A DNA stretch of 64,000 nucleotides from Trichoplax adhaerens (lineage: Eukaryota; Placozoa; Uniplacotomia; Trichoplacea; Trichoplacidae): assembly GCF_000150275.1 (NCBI RefSeq), contig NW_002060971.1, forward strand, positions 117,857-181,856, in the 5' to 3' direction. The notes below the pieces were generated by a model that had not been told where the DNA came from, made no database searches, and saw nothing but the letters and a program-made list of their open reading frames with translations. A program made the translations under genes and the position numbers. The number at the start of each line of letters is the position of its first letter. The first letter of the stretch is position 1. This document shows positions 25,554 through 53,500 of the stretch, piece by piece.

Positions 25554-28500
25554 GAAAGTATGACTGTCATCAAGACTAACTTCAAGGTAGACAGCGATGG
25601 ATTTTTTGTCTCATGGACAGAAAACAAGGTTAAGTGGAATACCTATCAGAGTATCTCTAGCCAATAATCATCAAACTGTAGTTGTTTCATTAATTAGACT
25701 TTACATTTAAAATAATATGATGATTTTAATTTCCGCTATTTGACATTGCCATTGCTTAGACATATGATACATAGACAATCTACCCATCTTTTACAACAAT
25801 AGTTAGTATTACTAGAAAATTAATTAACGGCTGTATACAGTATATACCTTATAGACCAGATATTGATTAGCCTTTGTAATAGCCAAAATTGGCAAATGTC
25901 TGTTAATCTCAATCTCAATATATTCCAATAGGTTATTCTATACAATTGTTATCGATACAGTAGTAATTACTGGTGATATTATTGAGTGCAATCTTATTGA
26001 ATCATAATACGGAAAAGGAGCCAAGTAATAATATAGCTTTTAAATAATATTATTATTCTCATGGCATATATCATTCTACTTTCTTGTCTATTGTGTGCAA
26101 TAGGAAGGGATGTGCTTGGATATGTTTATGATCAATGAAGCTAAAAATGGCACGCTACCAAAGGTAACTTCATTCATAGTATGGCTAGGTAGTTTCAATT
26201 AGCGGACATCAGAAAAAATCAATGCACTAGCTTACAATCATCCTAATTAATGGTAATACGAATGCTTTTTATACTTGCAATTGGACCTGAAAAAGGCCCG
26301 GTTCAGTTCAATGCTGTTATTAGCTTTACAGGTCTACTTGTAATAGGTTCATAAGATATGAAAAAGCGCAATGCTCGATTTCAATTCAAAGGCCTTTAAT
26401 CTAATAACATTATTTCCCCCTTATGTCTGCCGATATTGTAATCGGAAGACTTTAGGGATACAATTTTAATATATTATTCCACCAAAATAGTACTGTAGCT
26501 AAGAATTTGACCCTTACTTTTATGACAACCCAGTGGAAAACAACAACCATAGTTATCCCTGATATTGAAAGTTAAAAAATTTGATGGCAATCTACAGTAA
26601 ACTAAGATTAAAATTATGATTTCTTTACCTCACGCCATTTCATTTTAAAAATAATACATATATATATTTAATTTTAAGGTCTAGCCCACAATTTACATAA
26701 TATATACTCGTACTGTTTAATAGGAGTCATATATATACAAAAACTTTCTAATGGCATTTATAAGTACTGGATTAATGTAATGCAACATACGAACGTATAT
26801 ATATACGTTAGCTTTTAATAATTAATTCACTCTAATATTTAGAGTAGCACTATTGGCAGAAGGTAATCATTTTTGCCTTATGCTGTACTATAAAAATACT
26901 TACCAGAATCTATTCCTAGTATGGTATTGCTATAGTTTATTTGTTTAATAAGTGTGATGATGTTATTAATGACGTACTTATATAACACACCTTTTGTATA
27001 GTAGCGTAAAACCATCAATTGAGGCGCAGTAAATAACCTATAGTTGCATTCCCTAAACTATTGCTATAGCGCATATGCACGGTATAATTTTAAATTATAA
27101 TAGTACTGTATTGGCATTGTTGACATTTATCATGGTTGATGACTGTTACAAAATGTAGGTCATTTTACTATCTATTTTTAATTCTAACAAGTACATAAAT
27201 ATGGTGTTACTTTAATTAACGCATCGCTCGTTTCTTACACCAAGACTTAACTTACACATGCATCATGTAGTGCTCATTCTATAGAGAGTACTGCTACTGA
27301 CTATACTATATTTAGTTAAATATCTCTTGCCCGAACATTATTTACCAATTTCCTCGGTGATAAAATATAATTTCATAGTGTCTCTACCATATTCGTTTCG
27401 TAATGATTATAATTACCTACAGATTGCGCGTATTTAACAGAAAGCCAATGTATTGATACCATAAAGCATGATTCTGTAACATTTGCGTAGAAATATTAGC
27501 TAACTTTTTGACTAGTATTGCATAATATGAATTGCATTTATCAACAAGAATAGTTATGTTTAAAGGAAAATTTTTGCATAGTTACAATAAATTTGTTAGC
27601 TACCAGTATTACTTCGCAAATCCATTATTTAATGGATAATTCATGATATTATAATCAGGATCAGAGAGTCCGTGATCTAATTGAGAAGGAATGTGGCCCC
27701 AACGTCTCTGAAGCAAGACTTTTAACAATTGTTTACGGCTACTCGTTAGTAGATATGAAAGAGATACGCTTAATCGCTTCAGATGCAAAATCTCGTGAGG
27801 TTAGATATTTGACATTTGAGGCATGTTCGTAAAGATAGTATAATAAACGGAGTTGCAGTCATTTAGATTATTATAGAGCGATTTAGTAATTACTTATTAC
27901 CATCTGCTTCATTGCTTTAGATTTGGAAAGGCGGAATTAATAAAATCATTCACGATGTTATTTCGATGAACGCACCATCTGATCATTTCATAAAGCGAAG
28001 GTATAATCTAAGCAATTCTGTAGTATATAATAGTAATATCTAGCGCATTAGGCTTTTTGAATTAGCATTATACTTTTCCATATTGAACAAGAGTTCCAAA
28101 TTTCATGCTTTAAACTTAGTTGGGTCAAATTATGCTGTACTGGAGATGCAGATGGTAATATTCAAGTTAAAAAGTAAGTATAAAATTACTTTGCGCCTGA
28201 ATCAAATTAGTTTTGCTTACTACAATGACCTTTGTATAATTGAAACTTGTATTATCTTATTACAGCATCTACAAATTAGTACCCAGTAAACTAGAAGATA
28301 GGGTAGTAGACTCTTTAAAAGCCTTAAACTTGCCAAACAAAAAGGTTAACTTCACGAAAGTTATTTTTTTGTGCCTTACTAAATTATCTTGATAGAGATA
28401 GAATTTAATGAAATGTTGCGATGACGTATGTCTTAAATTAAATACTTCAATACATGTATTTTAAATAGAATGCTGTTATCGATCCGTCGAAATTTCCATT

Positions 28501-31500
28501 TTCGACATTTATGTCTTTGTACAATAAACTGTGCCCTCGGAAAGATATTGAAGATATCGTCATGAATAGAACTGGCGGCAAGGCACCTTACTTATCAATT
28601 GAACAGTTGAGGACATTCCACAATGAAGAACAACGCGATCCTCGATTAAACGAACTATTATATCCATTTATGAAAGCACTGCAATCTAAGGCTATAATAG
28701 ACCAATACGAGCCGTTAGAAGTTCTTAAAGGACGAGGTTAAATAAAATATATTTACTACGATCTAGTTGAAAGCTATTCCAAATTAACCTCTTTTATCGT
28801 TATGAAAACAAATATTTATTTTTCCAGGCCTTATAACACCGGAGGGCCTGCAATATTATTTTTACAGTGCTGATAGCTTGATTGTACCATTGGAAAAATT
28901 ACAACTTAAAGCTAAAGATATGGATGAGCCTATAGCGCATTATTTCATTAACTCATCACATAACACTTATTTAGTCGGTATGCTCCTTTTCTTATATATT
29001 CGTTTTCCCACTTAAACGAAATAACTAATGCAATAACAAATGTAACGCTCTGTGGATTGCACCTAAAAGCACCACATTAATTTCGATTATAATTTACATT
29101 GCTAATTGTTAATTGTTTTACTTGATTTTGTAGGGAAGCAGTTTGGAGGTAAATCTGTTGTTGATATGTACAGAAACGTCCTTTTGGCTGGCTGTCGGTT
29201 AGATTGAATTAAATAATTTAATGCAAGTCGATGTTTATTATAGAGTCTTGATATAAGCATGATCATTCTTTTAGATGCATCGAACTCGATTGCTGGGATG
29301 GCAAAGGTCAGGATGAGGAGCCAATTATCACACATGGTAAAGCAATGTGTTCAGATATCCTATTTAAGGTATTTTTAAACACGATTTGAGAAAATTTTAG
29401 TAATTCGTGACACGTATCGATGTAAAATCTAATACATTAATTGCTTTTTATTAAGGATGTAATTGAAGTTATTAAGGAAGCCGCTTTTATAGCAACTGAT
29501 TATCCAGTCATTTTATCATTCGAAAACCATTGCAGGTATAATTAATAGTTGATGGTTTATATTGCAAATTGCCGTTCATTGACTGTTGCAATTTCGAATA
29601 CAGTATTAAACAGCAACGAAAGTTAGCGCAATATTGCCTAGAAAGTTTTGGTGACTTATTACTGACCAAGCCTATCGATGGTTATCCGGTAAGTCTTATT
29701 ACTAACTTCATATCACTAAGTTATTTAACGGTATAGGATTTAAGATAAATACTGTTGTACTTTACTTCTAAGACTGAACCAGGCAAAAGACTGCCACCTC
29801 CTAGTAAACTTAGAGGGAAGATTTTGATAAAGAACAAGAAACTAATTAAAACCGAGCAAGATACCGGTAAGACGTAGATATCGGTAAAAACAATTGTAAT
29901 AACAGATTATTTCATTTTATGTTGACTGTTTTTTAATCTTGGCTCTAACAATAAAGGGTTATTCTACAATGTATCTTTTATTTTAAACTATATATTTAAC
30001 AATAGAAAAGGAAAACGCTGCAGCATCAAAAGATACAGCAAACTCTCCTACAAAGGATTCGAATGGTACCATTACTACGAATTCTCAAAACGGTAGTAAC
30101 ATCTGTATAAACTATATATAATGATACATATACGCAAAATCTGATAGACATGTTTCTCTGTAGGTATCAAATCTGATTCAGCTGCCTCAGATACCAAGAA
30201 AGGTTTGCCCCTGTAGCATTAGATTAACGAGCGTTTAAAGTATCTTCCCATGCCAGATAGTATAATTCCGCTTAACTCTTGTTTTTGTAGATGGTACTGA
30301 TGACGCAAAACCTAAAATCAATGGCTCAACAACCACCAAAACAACTAAAGGGGATTCTTCTGAAGATCCACCTGCTAAGAAAGTTTTATCATCTAGCATT
30401 AATTTGGAAGCTCTCAAAACTGTAATCATGTTTAGAGATATCTTTTTAAAGTACAGTTAAAATTCTATAAAATCTCAATCAGATATTCCTAACGAGATCT
30501 GCGAAATTTTCGTATTAAAATTGCAGAATCTCGATCCAGACGTTGTTGCTGCTGTAGCAAATTATCGCTATACAGGGTCGACTGGAAATATTGATGAATT
30601 ACTATCTTCGGTCGTGATTTATACCCAACCAGTACCTTTTCCAGGATTTGAAGAAGCGAAACGTGTGTATTTAAATTTTACTAGTATTATTATACTTATG
30701 TAAACCAAATCGAACTTTCCCAATAGTGCTCCATCTGATAATTCTATCAAAAATATCATATTATGCTTTCAATACCTTCTATATAGTTCGTGAAACTTGT
30801 TAACATCATTATTTAAAAATTTTTTATAGAGGAAAGTAGGCTTGCACAATATATGCGTATAACATTAATTGCAACTACTCTTTTTAATGTATCCACTGAT
30901 GATAGACTGTATTATACATTTATAGAGCGAAATCTACATTACAATATGTCTTCATTTAACGAATCAACCGGATTTGGACACTTCAAAGCATCACCAACTG
31001 ACTATGTTAAGTACGTCCATGATTTATTGCATTATTAACAAGCTTGAAGATACAAATGGTCAATATCTATTTCGTTAATACTTAATGCGAAAAGACGATC
31101 TTTATTTATTGCTATTTATGGATATCGTTTTATGTCATAACCAGCTATAATAAGAGACAACTGAGTAGAATTTATCCGAAAGGCAGTAGAGTTGAATCAT
31201 CTAACTTTATCCCGCAGGTACGACCTACCGGTTGTGTTTATAGTGCATCTGTAATTATACATATAACATCTAAATGAGAATCATCGTGAAGAACGTATTT
31301 CACTAAAATGTTAATCGATTTACAGATTTTCTGGAATGCTGGATCACAGATGGTGTCGTTGAACTTTCAGACTCCGGGTACAGTGATATCATAATTTTTG
31401 CTCGCTGACCTATCCGTTATTATCAATCTACTGTTATGCCCATTAGGAGAGCTTAATTTTATCATTACCCACTCATGTTATATTACTAAAATTTACTTAG

Positions 31501-34500
31501 ATTTGGGATTTCAACTTAATCAATGCAAATTTGAGTATAACGGGATGTGTGGGTAAGCAAACAGTCTGCTGTTGTTAAGAGATTTAATATCGTGGTAGAA
31601 GTTATAGTTTAAGTGCACTATCTTGATCTGTTATTATGGATATGGTTGTAGTTACCTGTTGAAACCAGAATTTATGCGCCGCGATGATAAACAATTCGAT
31701 CCATTCGCCGAAAATCCAGTTGATGGAATTATTGCTGCTGATCTTGCCGTACAAGTAGGATTATTTTTTTACAAGGCAGTGACTACAATTAATTGGATTC
31801 TTACTAATATCTTTAATATCTTATGCCATTTTATGAAACAATTTATTCGGAAGGTTATTTCTGGACAGTTTGTATCTGATCGTAAAGTTAATACTTACGT
31901 AGAAGTTGATATGTATGGCCTGCCGGTTGATACCGTACGAAAGAAGTTCAAAACGAAAACAGTTTATGGCAACAGTATTAATCCTTATTACGACAGTGAA
32001 TCGTTTCGATTTAGAAAGGTGAGAAAGCCATAGTAATAAACCCTACAAATACTCTAACCGAATTCTTACTCAAATAGTATTTAATGAATATTTCTTTGCT
32101 CTTTATCGCATAGGTTATCTTTCCAGATCTTGCTCTAGTAAGATTTACCGTCAACGATGAAAATGGTAAAATGATTGCACAAAGGGTAATTCCATTCAAT
32201 GCAATCCAAGCAGGTTAGCAACCATTGAAGCAATGCTTGAAGAGTTTTTAATAAAGTCTTTAAAGTTTTGTCTCGGCTATGTAGATTCAATTTGTATGAC
32301 TATACTTACGTGTTATTAGGCTACCGCCATGTAGTGTTACGTAATGAATGGTGTAATCCTATTGGATTAGCGCAATTATTTTGCCACTTTAAGATGAAAA
32401 CTTATGTCCCTGAAGGATTAGACGGTACAGTAATTTATCAAATATATCATATTAGTCGTGCAATTGTTTGCTATAATTCAATCGTTAAATTTCACAGAAA
32501 TGGTGGAGATGTTATCTCAGCCCTTGAAGTTTTTATCAATCCTTGATGAACGTTCTAAGAAAATGCAAGTTTATGACGTGGATGAGGTTAAATAATAATT
32601 TATCTTATCAATATATTGTTATTATGGCTAAACTTTTTATCCTAAAGAATGTAGAATTATATTATATTTAACAGGATGAAGATGTAAGTGCAGTTGTTGA
32701 CGAAACAATAGAAAAAGCTCCCTCGAAGGATGATAGTAAACCACAAACGCCGGCTAAGCCGAATGCTAAAGCAACTCCTAAAAAAAGTGATTCTGGATCA
32801 TCAAGCTCCAATGACAGTTCTTCAAATGAGAGTAAGGCTCAAATGGTTCGCCAGACCTCAGCAGTTGGTGGTATGTTAGATCGAGGTAAAGAATACATCT
32901 CGTATGTTAAGTGTAGTAGCGGTAATCATAAATGTCGCATATAAATGACGAAATAAATATTGTTCAAGGAAAGTAATCTGTCTATGACCTTTTTCAGAAC
33001 CAATTAAGCCGGTTGACATAGATGAATTACTAAAATCTAAGGTAAGCAGTAAAATAACATCTTTGTAAATATTGTCTTAATCGTTCCTGTATTAAGCAGT
33101 ATGTAATACAAAAAATAATCTTTGCTGTAATTTATAGGCTTTCTCTAAATTTTTCAAAAAGCATCAAAAAGAATACCATCTCGTCCATAAAAAACACGAC
33201 AAAGTATATTATTACTTTTTTCTGTCTTAGATTTCATGTTTTACCAAATATTCTTCACTACTCGCATCAGGAAAGATTTTCTGCAATTAGCCAAAATCTG
33301 AAGCAAGTTAATGATTTATCAATGGAAACTTTCGGTAAGAAATCTTTTATTGAAAACAAGACTAAAGAGAAAAAATCTAGGCAGAAAACGGGGTAAGTAG
33401 TTTGTAGCGTAAATAAATCGTTAGAATACTTCTTCAAACTCCATGTTCATAGTAGGCATCTGTAGAAAAGAAATAAAACTTTTGTTTTTTTATACTATAT
33501 TCTCTTTAAACTTTATTCAACGTAAAGAAATCCTGAAGCAGATTTGAAAAGTAAATATATTGCTCGAGTTAAATCACTTAAGGGATCTCCTTCGAAAGAC
33601 AAGGTTGGTTGCTACTTTTAAACAGGACTATTTTATAGTATCAATTTATGATGCAATCAAAATCTGTTGTTACAGATAAATGCATTGGTTACGAAGCACA
33701 TCAGTGAATCAACAGATATTGCTAAGCGCCATGAAGAGGATTTACAGAAATTTAAAAATAAAGCTTCAGGCATTGTAAGTATCACTTATCACTCACAATT
33801 ATTTATCACCTTTTAAGCAAATGTAATAATTTTTGGAGCTTTCTTAATAGCTGTATTCATTTATTTCATAAGATTTGGGATCAAATTAAATCGCTTATAA
33901 TAAATGCTTTTGGTGATCAAATAAAAAATTTAGAAGAACAACAAAAGCGGTATGTAAATTTACTTATTGTATACCGAAATATCAGTATACGCACTTACAT
34001 GTATTCATACAGTATTTATTAACGTGATTGAATTTGTTAATTCTTGGATTAAAGAGACTTTGCGGAATTAAGAAAAGGTCAAGCGAAGCGATCTATGGAT
34101 GATACCAAAAAAATTGTGATTGATCGATCAGAGAACACGGACAAAGAAGATAGAACTAGGTAAGATAGGATCTATTGATGCGGGCAAATCGAATCTCTAT
34201 TACCTCTAAATCTGTTTATATTTTTAGGCGCCATCGTGAGCTCAGTCAATACAATGTTAAACAGTTCATGGAGGAAAGGAAAAAGGTACGAGCTAAACGT
34301 TGGTTCTAGATTAAAGGTTGCTAACCTGAGAAACCTCTGTAATATTAGTATTTGTGATGTATAGTTATGCGGCAGGCATGATCGTGAAAAGAAGCAATTG
34401 GAAAAGAAACAAGAAGAAGAGATGCGATCTTTCGAGAGTCGAAAAGATGAAGTAAATGCAAATCAAATATTGTACCTTAATATTAACAGATGACCGAGTA

Positions 34501-34648
34501 ATAAATAGCAATATTATTTAATTCAATTCTAAAACCTTAATTATTTGTTCATCTACTTGTATAGATCACTGTACCAGTCTTAAAACTTTTTGATGAAGAT
34601 TACATCCCTCCTGCAGAACTAAAGCTCACTAATAATTCATTCGCTTAA
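25554..34648 (+). CDS. PLCB: Phospholipase C-beta, copy B (first exon not located)
   Basis: Paralogue of the minus-strand gene at 1-10914 with the same role. Exons: 25554-25628, 26104-26163, 27659-27799, 27921-28000 (PH); 28120-28173, 28266-28344, 28469-28736 (EF-hands, EQRDPRLNE); 28828-28977, 29134-29197, 29275-29368, 29456-29535, 29604-29688 (X; His in SSHNTYLVG and IITHGKAM, plus ELDCWDG and SFENHCS); 29773-29866, 30006-30092, 30164-30202, 30291-30421 (linker); 30527-30662, 30926-31010, 31145-31217, 31326-31377, 31501-31552, 31652-31754 (Y); 31854-32018, 32114-32213, 32320-32424, 32498-32586 (C2); 32675-32870 to 34565-34648 (charged, coiled-coil C-terminal domain over 11 exons, ending NNSFA-stop). 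Phases agree throughout. The long charged tail is diagnostic of the beta class. The exon for the N-terminal KFxxWDD segment was not found, so the start is open. Confidence 0.95.
29773..30421 (+). other. Multi-exon X-Y linker of PLC-beta copy B
   Basis: Four exons (29773-29866, 30006-30092, 30164-30202, 30291-30421) encode a Ser/Thr/Lys/Asp-rich linker. The 87-nt and 39-nt middle exons are both phase 1-1, so either can be skipped without a frameshift. The X-Y linker is the known autoinhibitory element of PLC-beta. In copy A it is a single 312-nt acidic exon. Confidence 0.85.
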
Positions 34649-35226
34649 AATTAGATTAGCAACGATAATCCTGTTAATTGGATTACAATTTTAAAACTTA
34701 AAATGATCATTGTTTACTTTGATTATAATTAATTTTAGCCAGGATTTTAAAAACTTAGCAATTGACTAGTTGATCAGCCTGTTTCTTTCTACCTCATGAT
34801 CACTTTTCTTCTGTCATTTTACTGTATTTTTGCTATTTATGTTAGGTACAGGGAAATTCTCTGCATGTCAATGAAATTTTACGTTATAATTATAAATTTA
34901 AAAAATTTTTAGCAACGATTTTTCGGTACTTTTAGATACATATTTTAGATGTTTAGGTCTTAGAATTGCACTCGAAGAGTTCCAAAATGAAGCTTACTGA
35001 AGCTTGCACGTGTTATGCCCACCTTGTTGAAACTACGAATAGTTATTATTGAAGTAATGATGAAATTTTTCGATCTAATGTTGTAAAATTATTTTCATAC
35101 GAAAGCAAATGTGCCGAGTCTTGAGTAGATGTTTTAACATTTATAGTCATTTGAATTTTATCTCCTATAGGAATTTTCTTAAATACTAAAATTTCTTTCT
35201 TTTATCTTTAAGTCCTCGGCTCCTCA

Positions 35227-35232
35227 AATAAA
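35227..35232 (+). terminator. Likely poly(A) signal of PLC-beta copy B
   Basis: AATAAA about 580 bases after the stop codon, the best-placed canonical signal in the gap. Confidence 0.55.
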
Positions 35233-35267
35233 ACAACTATATATATATACATCTTAAAAAATATACC

Positions 35268-35273
35268 TTTATT
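35268..35273 (-). terminator. Likely poly(A) signal of the SRCR receptor gene
   Basis: AATAAA on the minus strand about 335 bases beyond the receptor stop codon. It faces the signal of the opposing gene about 36 bases away, so the two mature 3' ends probably overlap. Confidence 0.5.
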
Positions 35274-35606
35274 GAACTTTGTTCGTTACTAAAAAGTCAT
35301 ACGGCATAACAAAAAATTTAGCTGTTAGATTTGACAAATCGAATCACTTGTTTTTTATTATACAAAAAAATGCATGAATACTATTATTCAAGTCGTGATT
35401 ACTAATATAAAATGTATTACATTCAAGAGATGCAGAAACACAGGTCCTTGCATGTAAATTATAAATATAAAAAATTTTGTTACAATTATATTGTGTACAT
35501 ATTATTGCACGATATGAAATGCAACATTGGATAATCCCTATCACAATTAGACCAAAATAAATCGAGAATGTCGCATATGATCCAATCTATAGATTTCTTA
35601 AGTTCT

Positions 35607-50597
<14,991 letters not shown>

Positions 50598-53500
50598 CTG
50601 TCACAAAGCATATCAGTTAAAATACGTCATACCAAAAATTCAATTTTAATACCATAAAATGGCATGGATTATTACTATAGACCTAAAACGACCAACTACC
50701 CTTTCATAAAATCATAATCATTCTTCTAAAGATAAACTGCAGCCGATAAAAATAAGTATAACTTAATTCATTATTAAGATTATCATGCCTATGTTTTCCT
50801 ACTACCGGAATATTTTCAGTAGCGATATATTATTACAAGTAGAGGCAAAAGATAAGCTGTATATTGCCTATATGAGTACAATCTAATTAATTCTACCTGC
50901 TAGCGTTGCACTACGCGTTTGCCGGTGGGAGCAATGGCTAAATGTACTCATCTCGTCTAAATCGTAGACGGGATGTTTAGAAATCGAATTTAAGTTGTGG
51001 CATTTTCCAGTAATATCTCTACCAAGCTGGGAATTTTTCCATATCAACAACGGTAGTATATAACAATCGCAATCGACGGGAGAAGTAAAGTGACTATAAC
51101 GTTCAAAATGATTGCATATTAATTATTAATATGAATGGCATTATTACAATAAAATATCAATGTCGATTAATTAAATAAACTTGTATAACATTGAATAGTA
51201 TTCCACAATTATCATACAAATTGATAATAAAATGATGGGCAATATTAAATAGAATTAACTATCCATAGCGATTGCTTTCAACTTGTTAAAATTGAATTAA
51301 ATTCAACAATTGTTATATAACTGATATTAAAATAAGTACACTATTAAATAGAATTAGCCCATCAATACTGATTGCTTTCAATTTGTTTAAAATTGAATGA
51401 AAATTTTATAATTACGATACAACTAGATATTAAATAAATTTATAAATCATAAGTCAACAAACGCTCAACTTAGATACCATGGACTTATTAGATGACCTTC
51501 AATTGGTGATGGTGAGTGAAAAAACTCATAACTTGGAAAATGTAAGAAACAATCTAAGTAACGCTGGAAAAAATGTACTATTTCGCCTATCTGAAAAATT
51601 TCTTCTACTAATTAGACTGTCGTGTCTGATGTGAGTAGGATTACGTTGCAGTCCGACAATCGGTAATCCTTGTCCATACTGATCAGACGGTCTGATCATA
51701 GTAGGATTATATTGCAGTCAGACAACCGCTACTACAATCCATAGTTGATACAAAATTGTACTTAGCACCATGGTCATTTACAAAGCATAAATACGCATGT
51801 TGCAAACACAATTTTGATTACGTAGCTCGTTTTCAAGAGTAACAATTTACCGGCAAAAAATGAAAATTTACAGTATATAAATAGATATCAATTGAGAATT
51901 GAAATAGGTAGCAGGCGATTACATAGGCAATCTATTCATTCACTAGTCTATTGATATTTTCTATCACAAGATGTTTCTGCTAGAGAATTACGTTTCATCA
52001 TGTATGGCAAAAAAAAACAAATATCTGTAATTCTAGAACCATTTCAACTTACATGGCTCGAATATGAGTTAACATATCAACGTTGGAAGATAATAGCCTG
52101 GCTTGAGATCCGGGAATTCGCCTATTCATATAAAATAACATCGTATTACAATTCATTGATCAATAACGTTATTAATAATGTGATGATTGTTTATCATTTC
52201 CCACTATCCAATTCTATCCTATCCTACACTAGTTATTATGCAACGTGTGTAAAGTGAAATGACCAATGTATGGGTAAATATAGCGCGAGTATTGTTGTGA
52301 GTTTTCACATCAGTGAAAAATGAAATAAAGTTTCCTGTAAATTGAGAATCAAGCGTTGTCGGCTATTGCATCCTTGCTATTTTGATCACTAGTATTGTTG
52401 GGCTATTGGTGTCTATCAACGGCCTAGAGAATAAAAAAATCTCTGCTGATAGGAGAAAAAATTGCTATTTCCGATCTCTAAAAATAAAACAAATTCCCAA
52501 CATACAACGTCGACAAGAGAATTCAATTAGCCAATGGGTGGATCCTGTATACCATCAATATAACGCCATTTTGAAGAGTGAAATGATTTAAAATGAAGGA
52601 CAAAAATGGCTAATAGCACTTGGGTGAAAATTGCAATCAATGATAATTATGATCACTCTAATCAATTCTGTCATCATTGAATTGGGTGAGAGACATGGGG
52701 GCAAATTCAATCTACACGACCCTTAGTTTGGTCATTAAAATTCCTCTATGATAAAAAGACAAACAATGATACTGTTGATATCATTGAAGATCCAACATAA
52801 TATTGCACTTTAACGTCATGAAGGAGATTTATCACGTTGATTGGAATGAGACTTGATACCGTAGTGATCTACTGTCGATTATGGGTTTCTTTAAGAAGAG
52901 CAGGCGATAAAATCGATTTGTCTCCATAATTTGTTATGGAACAAACGAATAGAACACCGATGGCAAGGATAGGCACTCGAACCTTTCCAAACACAGCTAC
53001 CACTCAATTCGCTGCTTTGCTGAGTATATCATTTGCAAAAGTGAAGTCAGAATGGCCGGTTTAAAAAAGGTCGCCTAGGAAGATTAGAACATCGACTGCA
53101 ACAGTGATTTGGTTATAACATCTCTAGACCGTTATCGCAAGGATAGGCACTCGAACCTTTCCAAACATAGCTATCACTCAATTTGCTGCTTTGCTGAGTA
53201 TATCATTTGCAAAAGTGAAGTCAGAATGACCGGTTGAAAAAAGGACGCCTACGAAGATTAGAATATCGACTGCAACAGTGATTTGGTTATAACATCTCTA
53301 GACCGTCATCGCAAGGATAGGCACTCGAACCTTTCCAAACATGGCTACCACTCAATTTACTGCTTTGCTAAGCAAATCATTTGCAAAAGTGAAGTCAGAA
53401 TGACCCGCTGAAAAAGGACGCCTAGGAAGATTAGAATATCGACTGCAACAGTGATTTGGTCATAACACCTCTAGACAGTAATCGCTTTGTTAACTACCTC

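Larger units (their letters stand above)
34649..35606. other. Convergent intergenic gap between copy B and the SRCR receptor
   Basis: Both genes end here. The gap holds the two 3' untranslated regions, facing poly(A) signals and a short AT dinucleotide run near 35238-35250. No additional gene is seen. Confidence 0.8.
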
